Assembly (NCBI RefSeq): GCF_000179595.2
Contig: NZ_JH556659.1
Location: 995,900-1,059,899, forward strand
Direction of reading: 5' to 3'
Source of the DNA: Acetivibrio cellulolyticus CD2
GTDB taxonomy: Bacteria > Bacillota > Clostridia > Acetivibrionales > Acetivibrionaceae
DNA length: 64,000 bases
Made by a program: the position numbers and the translations under genes. Position 1 is the first letter of the stretch; the number at the start of each line of letters is the position of its first letter. The notes beneath the pieces are model-generated. The model worked only from the letters and a program-made list of their open reading frames with translations. It was not told the DNA's origin and searched no databases. This document shows, in pieces, positions 36,939 to 46,414 of the stretch.

Positions 36939-38987
36939 TTATTTAATCCAGATATTTTTGTAGATCAGTCCCATATCTTTACCGTAAAACTGTACAGTAC
37001 CATCATCCATTATAACTTCTGTACCAACGCCACCTGCCGATATTGCTTTAACTCCTTTTAAACCTTGTATACTGCTGCACTGTTGAAAATAGTCATTCCC
37101 CCATGCAACAACTGTACCATCACACTTTAATGCAACGGAGTGACTCATTCCTGCCGAAACTGCTACAACACCTGTCAATCCTTCCGGTACGTTACATTCA
37201 CCATCACGATTGTTTCCCCATGCTACAACAGTTCCATCTTCTTTTAGTGCCAGTGCATGCTCTGAAGAAGCGGATATTGAAACTACATTTGACAATCCTT
37301 CAGGTAATGATAATTGAGAATATTCATTATTACCCCATTCAACAACTGTGCCATCATTCTTAAGTGCTACTGCAAAATTTCTTCCCGCTGCTACTGCTTT
37401 TACATCATTTAAATCTTCTGGTATCGTGCATTGACCATAATCATTGTTACCCCAGCCGATTACAGTTCCATCCTCATTTATCGCAAGCACATATTCGAAT
37501 CCTACGGAAATATCCAAAGCATTTTTTAAACTTTCAGGTACGTCGCACTGCCCTCTTGAGTTACTTCCCCATGCTACAACTGAGCCGTCTTCTTTTATAG
37601 CCACAACATTACAAACTGCTGAACCAACTTTTTTGATATCTGAGCCAAAAGTTTCTGGTAAAGTTTCAGTTTCTGCATCACGATTGTTACCCCAAACAAC
37701 AACACTTCCATCTTCTTTAAGTGCAGCAGAAAGACCAGCAAAAGAAACCTGCTTCACATTTGAAAGATCAGGAAAAAGTTGATTCTGTAAAAAAGCATTG
37801 TCTCCCCAACCAGTTACTTCTCCTGTTTCTGAAACAGCCAAAGTACGGTTATCACCAGCAAAAATTGCAGCTATTTTAGGTAGACCAGCCGGGACCTTGT
37901 TCTGATTATACGTACCTAATCCAACTGAAATAACCGAACCATCATTCTTTATTGCACTCAGATGATACCAACCGGCGGAAATTGCTTTTATATCAGATAA
38001 ATCTTTTAAATAAGTATTGCAAAAATCTGAATCTCCCCATGCCACAACAGTTCCATCTTCTTTTAGTGCAGCAACCCAATTAGCGCCTCCTGTTATTTCC
38101 TTAACTCCTTTCAATCCTTCCGGCATTTTCAAATCTGTTCCATAACCTTTTCCCCATGAAACGACATATCCATCTTCCTTCAGCGCAGCTATAATCGTAT
38201 CACTAATAGCAACAGACTTGACATCTATCAAATTTTCCGGAACTTTATCCTGATTAGAAACGTTATCTCCCCAAACAACAATCGTTCCATCTTCTTTTAA
38301 TGCAACAGAAAGGTGGGATTTGGCAATGATTGCTTTAACATTGGTTAGCCCTTCCGGTATGTCGCACTCTCCAAAACTGTTATCGCCCCATGCAACTACT
38401 GTCCCATCTTTCTTTAATGCTAACGAATGCCATAAACCTGATGCAATGTCCACTACATCTTTTAACCCTGACGGTACCTGACACGAACCTTTCAAATCAT
38501 TTCCCCAGGCTGCTACGGTACCATCATCTTTTAACGCCACAGTATATTGATATCCACATGAAAAATCAATAACATTATCTTTTTCCGTTGCCTTAACTAC
38601 CGGCATTGTTGTTTCAGCAAACTTTGGTGCATGCCGTATATTAGATAAATTTTTCTCTTTAGGGAACATTTCCCCCTTTAAAATAAACTTTCTCATATAT
38701 GCAAAATCAAGAGCGTTTATTTCTCCGCTTTCATCCACATCTGCCGCCCAGATCTTATCTTTTAAGTTTGAATAACCTGGCATTCCAAGTAAATATCCTC
38801 TAAAACAGGCCAAATCAATTGAATTTACCTTACTGTCATCGTTTACGTCTCCAATCAAGCCTTCTCCTAATATCGTTTCTTCACTAGTGGCTGCAAAGCT
38901 ATTAACAAATGTAAAAGAGCTTAAAAGCATTGAACCAACCACTACAGATAAAAAGATTTTTTTACCTCTCCCTAAATACATATTCAT
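36939..38987 (-). CDS. Secreted dockerin protein with 14 RCC1-like repeats (predicted double beta-propeller)
   Basis: 682 aa. Signal peptide (residues 1-32, ending FAA). A type I dockerin occupies about 43-110: two calcium-loop repeats, GDVNDDSKVNSIDLACFRGY and ADVDESGEINALDFAYMRKF, each with D-x-N/D-x-D/S-x-x-x-N-x-x-D ligands. Recognition pairs at positions 10-11 are SI and AL. From about 135 to the end run 14 RCC1-like repeats of about 39 aa with core ALKEDGTVVAWGNN and P-E-G-L spacers; 14 fits two seven-bladed propellers. No catalytic domain is recognisable. Dockerins attach to scaffoldin cohesins, so this is probably a cellulosome or surface component with a binding role. ATG 38987 behind GGGAGGG. 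Confidence 0.88.
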   Translation of the reverse strand: MNMYLGRGKKIFLSVVVGSMLLSSFTFVNSFAATSEETILGEGLIGDVNDDSKVNSIDLACFRGYLLGMPGYSNLKDKIWAADVDESGEINALDFAYMRKFILKGEMFPKEKNLSNIRHAPKFAETTMPVVKATEKDNVIDFSCGYQYTVALKDDGTVAAWGNDLKGSCQVPSGLKDVVDIASGLWHSLALKKDGTVVAWGDNSFGECDIPEGLTNVKAIIAKSHLSVALKEDGTIVVWGDNVSNQDKVPENLIDVKSVAISDTIIAALKEDGYVVSWGKGYGTDLKMPEGLKGVKEITGGANWVAALKEDGTVVAWGDSDFCNTYLKDLSDIKAISAGWYHLSAIKNDGSVISVGLGTYNQNKVPAGLPKIAAIFAGDNRTLAVSETGEVTGWGDNAFLQNQLFPDLSNVKQVSFAGLSAALKEDGSVVVWGNNRDAETETLPETFGSDIKKVGSAVCNVVAIKEDGSVVAWGSNSRGQCDVPESLKNALDISVGFEYVLAINEDGTVIGWGNNDYGQCTIPEDLNDVKAVAAGRNFAVALKNDGTVVEWGNNEYSQLSLPEGLSNVVSISASSEHALALKEDGTVVAWGNNRDGECNVPEGLTGVVAVSAGMSHSVALKCDGTVVAWGNDYFQQCSSIQGLKGVKAISAGGVGTEVIMDDGTVQFYGKDMGLIYKNIWIK

Positions 38988-39571
38988 AATAACCCTCCCA
39001 TAAACATAATTAGTTTATTTTTTAATTCATCCAGGTTTTAAGAATATACACCTCCCTCATTTAGTTAGTTTCTATACCTGCAAAGTATAGTTCTCCTGGA
39101 GAATTTGCATTTAACAGATTAAACTTCCCAATACGGTGGCAGTCAATAATGTTAAGTAAAATTATGTTATCTTTTACTTAACAAAATCTTTGTTGTAATT
39201 ATTGCTTCGTGTATGGTTTATAGAATGATTAGATGATTGCATTATAGATAAGAAATTAGAATTATATCTTTAAGACCCCAATTTAGTAATGCTAAGTATA
39301 TTATAACAAATTTTATAAGCAAATCTACACAAAATATCCATAACAAAATAATATACCTATACTTTTATAATTTCAAGCAATTCCAACTACTTATAGAAAA
39401 TTTAATCTTTTGTAGCGTAAATGTATTCCAACATAATTCATCCTTACCATTATATAACTAGTCAGGTCAATAAAACCAAATACCTGCTTAAAGATTAAGT
39501 ATAAAAAGCTACAATATTGGAAAAATTCATTGTATAGTTTTTAAAATAAAATTTATTTGGGGAATATACTT
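38988..39571. other. Divergent intergenic region between the dockerin gene and a PBP gene
   Basis: 584 bases, very AT-rich. The half near the dockerin gene (39072-39182) carries nested structured elements; the rest shows no gene, and no clear promoter for either side was settled. Confidence 0.5.
39072..39182 (-). ncRNA. Structured leader of the dockerin-RCC1 gene with a predicted pseudoknot
   Basis: On the minus strand in order: hairpin GTTAAGTAAAA/TTTTACTTAAC (39182-39151, 11 bp); a conserved-looking TGCCACCG...TTGGGAAG segment (39141-39125); TGCAAA (39109-39104); hairpin TTCTC-CAG-GAGAA (39103-39091); hairpin CTATAC/GTATAG (39090-39072) whose 7-nt loop TTTGCAG can pair over six bases with TGCAAA. 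Such loop-to-upstream pairing is an H-type pseudoknot typical of riboswitches. No known class was recognised. Confidence 0.5.
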
Positions 39572-41227
39572 ATGAATATGAGGAGAGCAGGTTTTCTGCT
39601 TATTAGTTTTACATTGGTTCTAATTACTCTTGGAGTAAGAATTTTTTACTTACAGTTCTATACTGGAAAAAGTTTATCTATTGCAGCCGACACACAGAGG
39701 ATATCTGACATAGACATTGATTTTCCCCGCGGAGATATCCTTGATAGGAATTCAATCCCCCTAACCAATAGAACCAAAGAGATTTATGTAGTATTAAAAC
39801 CAATTTATCTAAGAGAAAAGGAAAGCGAAATGGCAAGTATTGCAGAAATACTTGGCCTTGAACTAAGCGGACTTAAGAGAGACATAGCCTTTAGGAAAAG
39901 TCCTATGATAATGACCTGTAGTCAATATGAAAAGGATGCCTTAACAAAACTAAATTCCCAAGGTATATCCTTTATAAACTCTCTTAAAAGATATAGCGAA
40001 AACTCTGTAGCAAAACATTTAACAGGTTATATAAATGAAATTGATAAAACAGGACAAACGGGGTTAGAAAAATTCTTTCAAGACACACTAAAACTCAATT
40101 CCAAAAGCAGCGTAGGTGTAATCACGGATGCGAAGAATAACCTGGTTACAGGTCTAGGTTACAGGTTCATAGAGCCGGAGCCAGTAAATAAGCTCAGCGT
40201 AAAGCTTACTCTGGACTATCATATACAAAGAATAGCTGAAGATGTTATGAAAAAAAGCGGCTTAAAAGGTGCAGTAGTCATAGAGGATGTAGTAAGTGGA
40301 AATGTCGTTGCAATGTTAAGTAAGCCCGATTATGACCCTAATAATATTGAAAAATATTTATCAAGCGCTGACAAAGAACTCTTTAACAGGGCAGTAGCTT
40401 CTTACAATCTTGGCTCCATATTTAAGATAATTGCCCTTGCAAGTGCTTATGAAAATGGTATTGATCCTAATATGAATTACTTTTGCCCAGGATATATTAA
40501 TTTGGGAGATAAAGAGTTTAAATGCGGTTCGTATGCCAAAGGAGGCCATGGTTTTATTGGTCTTGAGGAAGCTTTTGCATCTTCATGTAACCCATATTTC
40601 ATAGAACTTGGCATCAAAGTTGGGGCTACAAAAATTATTAACACTGCAAAGAAGTTTGGATTGGGCAACTACACAGGAGTTAACGAACAGGGTATTGAGG
40701 AATCAGCCGGTAACCTTCCCGACCCAAACAAATACTATACCTATGGGGACATCGCCAACATCTCAATAGGTCAGGGGGATGTACTTTCAACCCCGCTTCA
40801 GGTGGCTGATATAGTTTCAACGATTGCCAACGGCGGTATAAAAAACAGGGTAAACATAGTTGATTCTATAATTGACTCAGATAACAATACTTTAAAGGTT
40901 GTAAAAAGTAACGAAGGTAAAAGGATTATCTCAAAAAAAGTATGTGATAAAATAAAGCTTTTAATGGAAATGGTTACCATAAGTGGCACAGGAATAAAAG
41001 CAAACCTCGAAAAGTATGGTGGAGCTGGAGCAAAAACGGGAAGTGCTGAAACAGGGCAATACATAAACGGTGAAAAAATCGTTCATGCATGGTTTGCAGG
41101 ATACTTTCCAAGATTAAACCCAAGGTATTCTGTTTGTGTATTTATTGAAAATGGAAAAAGCGGTGGAACAATTGCGGCCCCAATATTTGAAGAAATCGCC
41201 AGAGAAATCCTTGTAAAGGGTCTGTAA
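39572..41227 (+). CDS. Class B penicillin-binding protein (PBP2/FtsI-type transpeptidase)
   Basis: 551 aa from ATG 39572. One N-terminal membrane helix (about 5-25), dimerisation region (FPRGDILDRN near 55), then transpeptidase with GSIFK (SxxK), SSCN (SxN) and AKTGSAETG (KTG). DD-transpeptidase crosslinking peptidoglycan. Shorter than SpoVD-type proteins and without PASTA domains. Not next to rodA or mreBCD; exact role (elongation, division, sporulation) not clear from sequence. Confidence 0.88.
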   Translation: MNMRRAGFLLISFTLVLITLGVRIFYLQFYTGKSLSIAADTQRISDIDIDFPRGDILDRNSIPLTNRTKEIYVVLKPIYLREKESEMASIAEILGLELSGLKRDIAFRKSPMIMTCSQYEKDALTKLNSQGISFINSLKRYSENSVAKHLTGYINEIDKTGQTGLEKFFQDTLKLNSKSSVGVITDAKNNLVTGLGYRFIEPEPVNKLSVKLTLDYHIQRIAEDVMKKSGLKGAVVIEDVVSGNVVAMLSKPDYDPNNIEKYLSSADKELFNRAVASYNLGSIFKIIALASAYENGIDPNMNYFCPGYINLGDKEFKCGSYAKGGHGFIGLEEAFASSCNPYFIELGIKVGATKIINTAKKFGLGNYTGVNEQGIEESAGNLPDPNKYYTYGDIANISIGQGDVLSTPLQVADIVSTIANGGIKNRVNIVDSIIDSDNNTLKVVKSNEGKRIISKKVCDKIKLLMEMVTISGTGIKANLEKYGGAGAKTGSAETGQYINGEKIVHAWFAGYFPRLNPRYSVCVFIENGKSGGTIAAPIFEEIAREILVKGL

Positions 41228-41235
41228 AAAAGAAT

Positions 41236-41320
41236 AAGGCTTGTGTCTTGATAATCTTTGGAGTAATACTCTTTTATGGGATATTACTCACTTGATGTCT
41301 TCAAGCCACAAGCCTTTATT
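41236..41320 (+). terminator. Large nested terminator after the PBP gene
   Basis: Outer arms AAGGCTTGTG / CACAAGCCTT, inner arms GAGTAAT / ATTACTC, followed by TATTTTATG. About 80 nt long. Confidence 0.7.
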
Positions 41321-41382
41321 TTATGTACTCGCCATACAATAGATAATTTACAAAGTAAAATCAGTTGAAGTTTCTTTTGGAG

Positions 41383-42042
41383 TTATTTCTTTTGCCCAAA
41401 ATTACTTATACTGACTCTTTCAACTACGCTATTAGCTTCATCAGAAAACCATACCTGCATAATGTCTCCTGCCTTAATATCCGTAATAGCCAGTTCCGTC
41501 TGCTGTGCTCCGTTATCGCCTCTGCTCATTTTTGTTATGGATACGCCTTCTGGTATTGTTATAGTTTTAGTTTCTCCTGTGTAGGTCAATTCCATTTTAG
41601 GGGCTGCACCGGACGCCATATCTGGTGGTGCTCCATCCCTTTTAGGAGTATTACCTGATTCCATATCTGGTGGAGTACCACGATCCATTTTTGCACCATC
41701 ACCAGTTGCCATATTAGGCCTTTCTCCTGGATCACCTTTCATTTTGCCTCCTTCGGTTCTTTCTCCTCCTCCACCTGGTCCTCCTTTTCCCCCAAACCTA
41801 GGCATTTCAACTATCTTAAGGGAAATCTCTCTACCATTAACAGACACAACCTCTCCTCTTAATCCAGCAGCATCTGACGGGTTCTGACGTTCCCCTCCGC
41901 CGTCCTTATTGTTATACCCACTATTAGAGGCTACCTCATTCCCATCATAAGTTGGATCTGTACCTTTGCCAGCTTTTGAACTACAACCTGTAAATGTCGC
42001 TACTATCAAAACTGCTAAAATAATTGCCAATCTTTTCTTCAT
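41383..42042 (-). CDS. Lipoprotein with Gly/Met/Pro-rich low-complexity middle
   Basis: 219 aa. Signal peptide with lipobox TFTGC (Cys20). After a hydrophilic linker, a beta segment GLRGEVVSVNGREISLKIVE (about 60-79) is interrupted by a low-complexity insert (about 82-150: GGKGGPGGGGERTEGG, repeated PPDMxSG) and resumes as LTYTGETKTITIPEGVSITK to the end, together resembling a small OB-type (DUF5666-like) domain. Encoded after the SLH gene; its Gly/Met-rich composition recalls the C-terminus of the MacA-like protein. Function unknown. Confidence 0.75.
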   Translation of the reverse strand: MKKRLAIILAVLIVATFTGCSSKAGKGTDPTYDGNEVASNSGYNNKDGGGERQNPSDAAGLRGEVVSVNGREISLKIVEMPRFGGKGGPGGGGERTEGGKMKGDPGERPNMATGDGAKMDRGTPPDMESGNTPKRDGAPPDMASGAAPKMELTYTGETKTITIPEGVSITKMSRGDNGAQQTELAITDIKAGDIMQVWFSDEANSVVERVSISNFGQKK

Positions 42043-42071
42043 TTATTCTGCCTCCTGATTATTTATGTTAA

Positions 42072-44423
42072 TTAATCTTCAATGACTATAATCTCAACTT
42101 CCCCACCATACTTTAATGAATCATCAAAATAGACGGAGATTTTATCATACTTGTGTGTAACATCAATTTCATCAGTACCTTTTTTCTCGTAATTGCCATC
42201 ATAATCCAAGAAATATATAGATGCGTTACTCTTCAAATTGTAAATTTTTCCGCCTATTTTTACTCTGGTGGAATCAACTGCATCAAATGTAAAAGTCTTA
42301 AGCAATGGTTGTCTTGTAGAATTTATACCCATAATTTTCCCATCTCTCATCTCAACCTCTACAACACACCCCTCGTATACATCATCCGAGTTATAGTTGG
42401 TTGTATATTCTTTATCACCAATTAAAATGGTATTTGTGTACACTACTTCGCTTGAGCGCGAATAGGATGATTCCTTTTTGGTAACTACACCTAAGTACTC
42501 ATCTTCATCGAGAATGTTATCAACTAACATTACATTTATATCCTCAAAAGGTCCTACCATGTTAAGGTACTTAATCTTACCCGGAAAAACAATTCCGTCC
42601 GGAAGTTTTGAAGGATCCATCAAATAAATATTACAGTCGGTTCCATAAACTTCATTTACAATATTAAATATTTTTATATTGTCTGCAAAATAATGTGAAT
42701 CTATTGTCTTTTTGTTAGTGTCAATTTCATATTCCTTTGAATTTAGATAATCTAATTTCTGGAGTTCAACAACTGGAAACTCATCAGCTGTTTCCTTGTT
42801 AACCTCCTTATATTTTACTAATTTTGCAGTATAAGTTAAATCATTATTATCATCACCATCATCCGCAAGCCTGTATGTCTTTGTTGTATTATCAGTATGT
42901 AAAAGCTTTACATAGGTATATTCTGTACCATAGTTTTCCACCGATGTTGATTTCTCTTTATAGTTGTTCAATACAATGGCATAGTCCGAATTGTCTTCTT
43001 CATCACTTGAATACATATCAACAACCTTGCCATCATAACCTAGTAAGACGGTAACACTGTCTTTTACTTTCATAACGCCCTGGCTGTTTATTTTGCTCAA
43101 ATCCATATATTCTCCAAGTTCATAGGAAACACCATCAACAGATATTTTTTTCGGTGATACCTTATTGGGAAGAATATCTGTAAGCTCACCGTCAACACTG
43201 TTCTCAACATCTAGAATATATTTATTTCCTCCCCAAATGTCAGTTACCTCATATATAACATCATCCTGTTCAATTTCCGGTACCGTAATTATGGTACCGC
43301 TTTTTGTAATTTCGATTCTGGATTCAAACTTAATTTTTCCAACACCTTCATTTGTCTTATTGGATTTACCAACCACTTCGGGTTTACTGTAAATCGGATC
43401 GGATATAACTGCATATTCATATCCAGTTCCACTTGCGTTTTTGTTAAAGACAATAGAGGAGCACTTTTCAAGAAGCCCAGGAATAGCATCATATTTCTGC
43501 TGAACACCTTTATAATAGTACGTTGGTGCACTCGGAAGAATCATACTATGGGTTCCGGTGGCATCTTTGTATGTAATGGTAGTACTACTGATACTGTCAA
43601 TGCTTAGGTTCAATGAATCACTCATATTGCTGTATACACCATAAATAGTATTGTCATCTACATTCAATCTGTACTTATTACCCAGTTCAAGCTTTATACT
43701 GGCATCTCCGATAATAAAGGTCCCTTTATCCGTTAAAACCTCTCCTTCAGATACTGAAGAAGATGTTTCAGACGTAGCAAGTACAATATATTGAGCATAA
43801 CTGTCAATTGTTTCAGAAAATTTCTTCGCAGGGTTTGACTTCAATGAAGAGTCAAGCAAATTGTCCAGCATTACTGCAACAGCCCATCTTGGCATCTGAT
43901 CATTACTGGTAAAATTAACTCCATCGGAAAGTCCAATTTCCTTGGCTTTTACCAAATAACTCTGAGGCCATGTACCAGAAAGGTCGGAATCGGTGTATCC
44001 AAGCATCTTCACTAAAACAGTACAAACCTGTGAATATGTAACACCCTCAGTAGGATGGAACTTACCGTCAAGCATTCCTTTCATATACCCCAATTTTACC
44101 GCTGCGTTTACAAATCCGGATGACCATCTCGAAGAACTTATATCAGGGAAAACTGTCGTTTTCTTATATATATCAGCCTTATAATCCTCATCTGCCGCTG
44201 CAATAATAAGCCTTGCAAACTGCTCTCTAGTAATCATGTCATTGGGTTTGAATTCACCGTTTTCATTTCCGTTTATGATTCCTAAAGATGCCAGGTGGTT
44301 TACCTCATCTGCATACGACGCCTTTGGGGATACATCTGAAAATGCAGCAAAGGCAACACTTGAAACATTTAAAGCAATTACAGCACTTAGTACTGAAACA
44401 GCTAATTTTACTTTATAGTTCAT
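42072..44423 (-). CDS. S-layer homology (SLH) domain surface protein
   Basis: 783 aa. Signal peptide (1-27). Three SLH domains: about 28-75 (FSDVSPKASYADEVNHLASL), 88-145 (FPDISSSRWSSGFVNAAVKL) and 153-196 (a degenerate third, WPQSYLVKAKEIGL), which bind secondary cell-wall polymer. The remainder is Thr/Ser/Asp-rich, beta-structured and lacks a recognisable enzyme domain. Lies 54 bp after the MacB permease gene, in the same direction, so possibly part of the exporter operon. Confidence 0.9.
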   Translation of the reverse strand: MNYKVKLAVSVLSAVIALNVSSVAFAAFSDVSPKASYADEVNHLASLGIINGNENGEFKPNDMITREQFARLIIAAADEDYKADIYKKTTVFPDISSSRWSSGFVNAAVKLGYMKGMLDGKFHPTEGVTYSQVCTVLVKMLGYTDSDLSGTWPQSYLVKAKEIGLSDGVNFTSNDQMPRWAVAVMLDNLLDSSLKSNPAKKFSETIDSYAQYIVLATSETSSSVSEGEVLTDKGTFIIGDASIKLELGNKYRLNVDDNTIYGVYSNMSDSLNLSIDSISSTTITYKDATGTHSMILPSAPTYYYKGVQQKYDAIPGLLEKCSSIVFNKNASGTGYEYAVISDPIYSKPEVVGKSNKTNEGVGKIKFESRIEITKSGTIITVPEIEQDDVIYEVTDIWGGNKYILDVENSVDGELTDILPNKVSPKKISVDGVSYELGEYMDLSKINSQGVMKVKDSVTVLLGYDGKVVDMYSSDEEDNSDYAIVLNNYKEKSTSVENYGTEYTYVKLLHTDNTTKTYRLADDGDDNNDLTYTAKLVKYKEVNKETADEFPVVELQKLDYLNSKEYEIDTNKKTIDSHYFADNIKIFNIVNEVYGTDCNIYLMDPSKLPDGIVFPGKIKYLNMVGPFEDINVMLVDNILDEDEYLGVVTKKESSYSRSSEVVYTNTILIGDKEYTTNYNSDDVYEGCVVEVEMRDGKIMGINSTRQPLLKTFTFDAVDSTRVKIGGKIYNLKSNASIYFLDYDGNYEKKGTDEIDVTHKYDKISVYFDDSLKYGGEVEIIVIED

Positions 44424-44477
44424 TGTATCTAACCTCCATTTTATAGAATTTTATTCGTATCTTAAACCAAACAATAT

Positions 44478-45686
44478 TTATTCATAACGAAGTGCATCAA
44501 TAGGATTAAGACGCGCTGCCGTTTTCGCCGGTAGATATCCAAATAACATTCCAATACCGACTGAAATACCAAATGCAAGGAGCACCGAAGCCGTAGACGG
44601 GGTTACAATTATATCCGTCTCTGTCAACATTGAAATCACCTTAGTGCCTACACTTGACAATGCATATCCAATTATTATACCTATAATCCCTCCAATCGCA
44701 CTTGTAGTAGACGCTTCAATAACAAACTGACGCATAATGTGTTTTTGTTTTGCCCCAAGTGCTTTGCGTATTCCTATCTCTCTTGTACGCTCCGAAACTG
44801 AAACAAGCATTATATTCATAATACCGATACCACCCACAACAAGTGATATACCTGCAATAACTGCAAGGATCGTAATAACAATATTGATCATCGAGGTCAT
44901 AGTATCGAGAAGCTCGGACATGCTTGTTATTACATATGCATTATCATCTTCAAATACATCATAGAGCTTTTTGTCTATAAGGTCTTTTGCCTTTGAAACC
45001 AGATCATCACTCTTTACAGCGAAAGAATAACTTGTTCTCGCACCAAATGAGGCAAACATCTTTGTAGCAGTACTATATGGAATATAGACTGCATCATCGG
45101 TGCTGCCTTCATCAATTTCATCAACATCATCAGTTTCAGCATCAAGTACACCTACAATCTCAAACTTCTGCCCATTGATTCGAAGTGTTTCTCCTATACC
45201 TCTTCCATTAAAGTATTCATTACTTAAATACTTTCCAATGACAACAACCTTGTTCCGGTTTACTGTATCTATATAGCTAATAAAGCGGCCTATAGCAAGT
45301 TTGTAATCCTTCATATCCATATAGGCCTCGCCAACACCGGTTACTGTGGTTTCACTCGTGGTTTCGGAACCGATTTTAACCTGTCCTGTTACACTTACAT
45401 TCGGAGAAAGACTCTCAAGATATTCCGGATTTTCCTCCACAATTTTGAACATATCTTCAGTAGAAACATTACGGGTGGAACCACGTCCTGTTATATTAAC
45501 AGTAAGTAAATTAGTACCCATGCTCTTAAAAGTGTCAACCAGGTAATTCTCCATACCGTTTCCAAGACCTACAATAACAATAACTGCTACAATACCTATT
45601 ATTATACCAAGCATAGTGAGAAGGGAACGCACCTTTCTTGCAAGTATATTGCCTATTGCCATCTGAAAAGATTCAAAAAAACTCAT
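44478..45686 (-). CDS. MacB-type ABC transporter permease
   Basis: 402 aa. Four membrane helices: one at 20-45 (LTMLGIIIGIVAVIVIVGLG), then a large extracytoplasmic MacB-PCD domain (about 50-260), and three C-terminal helices with the FtsX-like region (SERTREIGIRKALGAKQKHI). Works as mechanotransmission transporter with the ATPase encoded next, overlapping by 4 bp (ATGA). Substrate unknown; antimicrobial peptides or lipoproteins are typical. Confidence 0.93.
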   Translation of the reverse strand: MSFFESFQMAIGNILARKVRSLLTMLGIIIGIVAVIVIVGLGNGMENYLVDTFKSMGTNLLTVNITGRGSTRNVSTEDMFKIVEENPEYLESLSPNVSVTGQVKIGSETTSETTVTGVGEAYMDMKDYKLAIGRFISYIDTVNRNKVVVIGKYLSNEYFNGRGIGETLRINGQKFEIVGVLDAETDDVDEIDEGSTDDAVYIPYSTATKMFASFGARTSYSFAVKSDDLVSKAKDLIDKKLYDVFEDDNAYVITSMSELLDTMTSMINIVITILAVIAGISLVVGGIGIMNIMLVSVSERTREIGIRKALGAKQKHIMRQFVIEASTTSAIGGIIGIIIGYALSSVGTKVISMLTETDIIVTPSTASVLLAFGISVGIGMLFGYLPAKTAARLNPIDALRYE

Positions 45687-46414
45687 GCATGCTCCTCCTC
45701 CCTTTTGGCTCCAACTAATGAATTATCTTCATTGGATGGCCCATCGTATATAATTTTTCCATCTGCAAGACGAACAATCCGCTGTGCTTGTGCCGCAATT
45801 GAGTTGTCGTGGGTAATGAGGACTACCGTATTCCCTTCTGAATGTAACTTCTTAAGAAGTTCAAGAACCTCTTTACCGGTCTTGGAATCAAGAGCGCCTG
45901 TTGGTTCGTCTGCCAATATGACAGACGGGTTACCTGCCAACGCCCGGGCAATAGACACACGCTGCTGTTGTCCACCAGAAAGCTGGCTTGGGAGGTTATT
46001 CAGTTTGTTTTCCAACCCAACACGAGTAAGTGCTTGAATGGCACGTTCTTTCCGTTCGCTCTTTGAAACCCCTGCGTACAACATGGACAATTCGACATTT
46101 GCCAGCACAGAAAGTTTAGGTAGCAGATTGTACTGCTGAAAAATAAATCCAATCATTTTATTTCTGACTTCCGCAAGCTCATCATCATCCATGTCGCTCA
46201 CATCCTGCCCGTCTAAAAGATACGTACCGGATGTAGGAATATCAAGACAACCTATAATATTCATACAGGTAGACTTACCGGATCCTGACTGTCCTACAAT
46301 AGCTACAAACTCTCCATGCATAATCTGCAATGAAATGTCGTCAACTGCACGTACTTCAGTATCTCCCATTAAGTATATCTTGAAAAGATTTTTGAATTCA
46401 ATGAGTGGCATCAT
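45683..46414 (-). CDS. MacB/LolD-type ABC transporter ATPase
   Basis: 243 aa. Walker A GQSGSGKS (about 38-45), Q loop FIFQQYNLLPKL, signature LSGGQQQR, Walker B VILADEPTGALDS, H-loop THD. Belongs to the class powering MacB/FtsX-like permeases. Overlaps both neighbours by 4 bp, giving a tight adaptor-ATPase-permease operon. Confidence 0.95.
   Translation of the reverse strand: MMPLIEFKNLFKIYLMGDTEVRAVDDISLQIMHGEFVAIVGQSGSGKSTCMNIIGCLDIPTSGTYLLDGQDVSDMDDDELAEVRNKMIGFIFQQYNLLPKLSVLANVELSMLYAGVSKSERKERAIQALTRVGLENKLNNLPSQLSGGQQQRVSIARALAGNPSVILADEPTGALDSKTGKEVLELLKKLHSEGNTVVLITHDNSIAAQAQRIVRLADGKIIYDGPSNEDNSLVGAKREEEHA

Noticed and set aside
37000-38600. Periodic DNA similarity in the dockerin gene considered as tandem DNA repeats or CRISPR
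   Set aside because: It is explained by 14 coded RCC1-like protein repeats, diverged at DNA level.
39072-39182. Dockerin-gene leader as a cobalamin riboswitch
   Set aside because: GCCACCG...GGGAAG and CCAGGAGA recall the cobalamin core, but the other conserved stems are missing, so no class was assigned.
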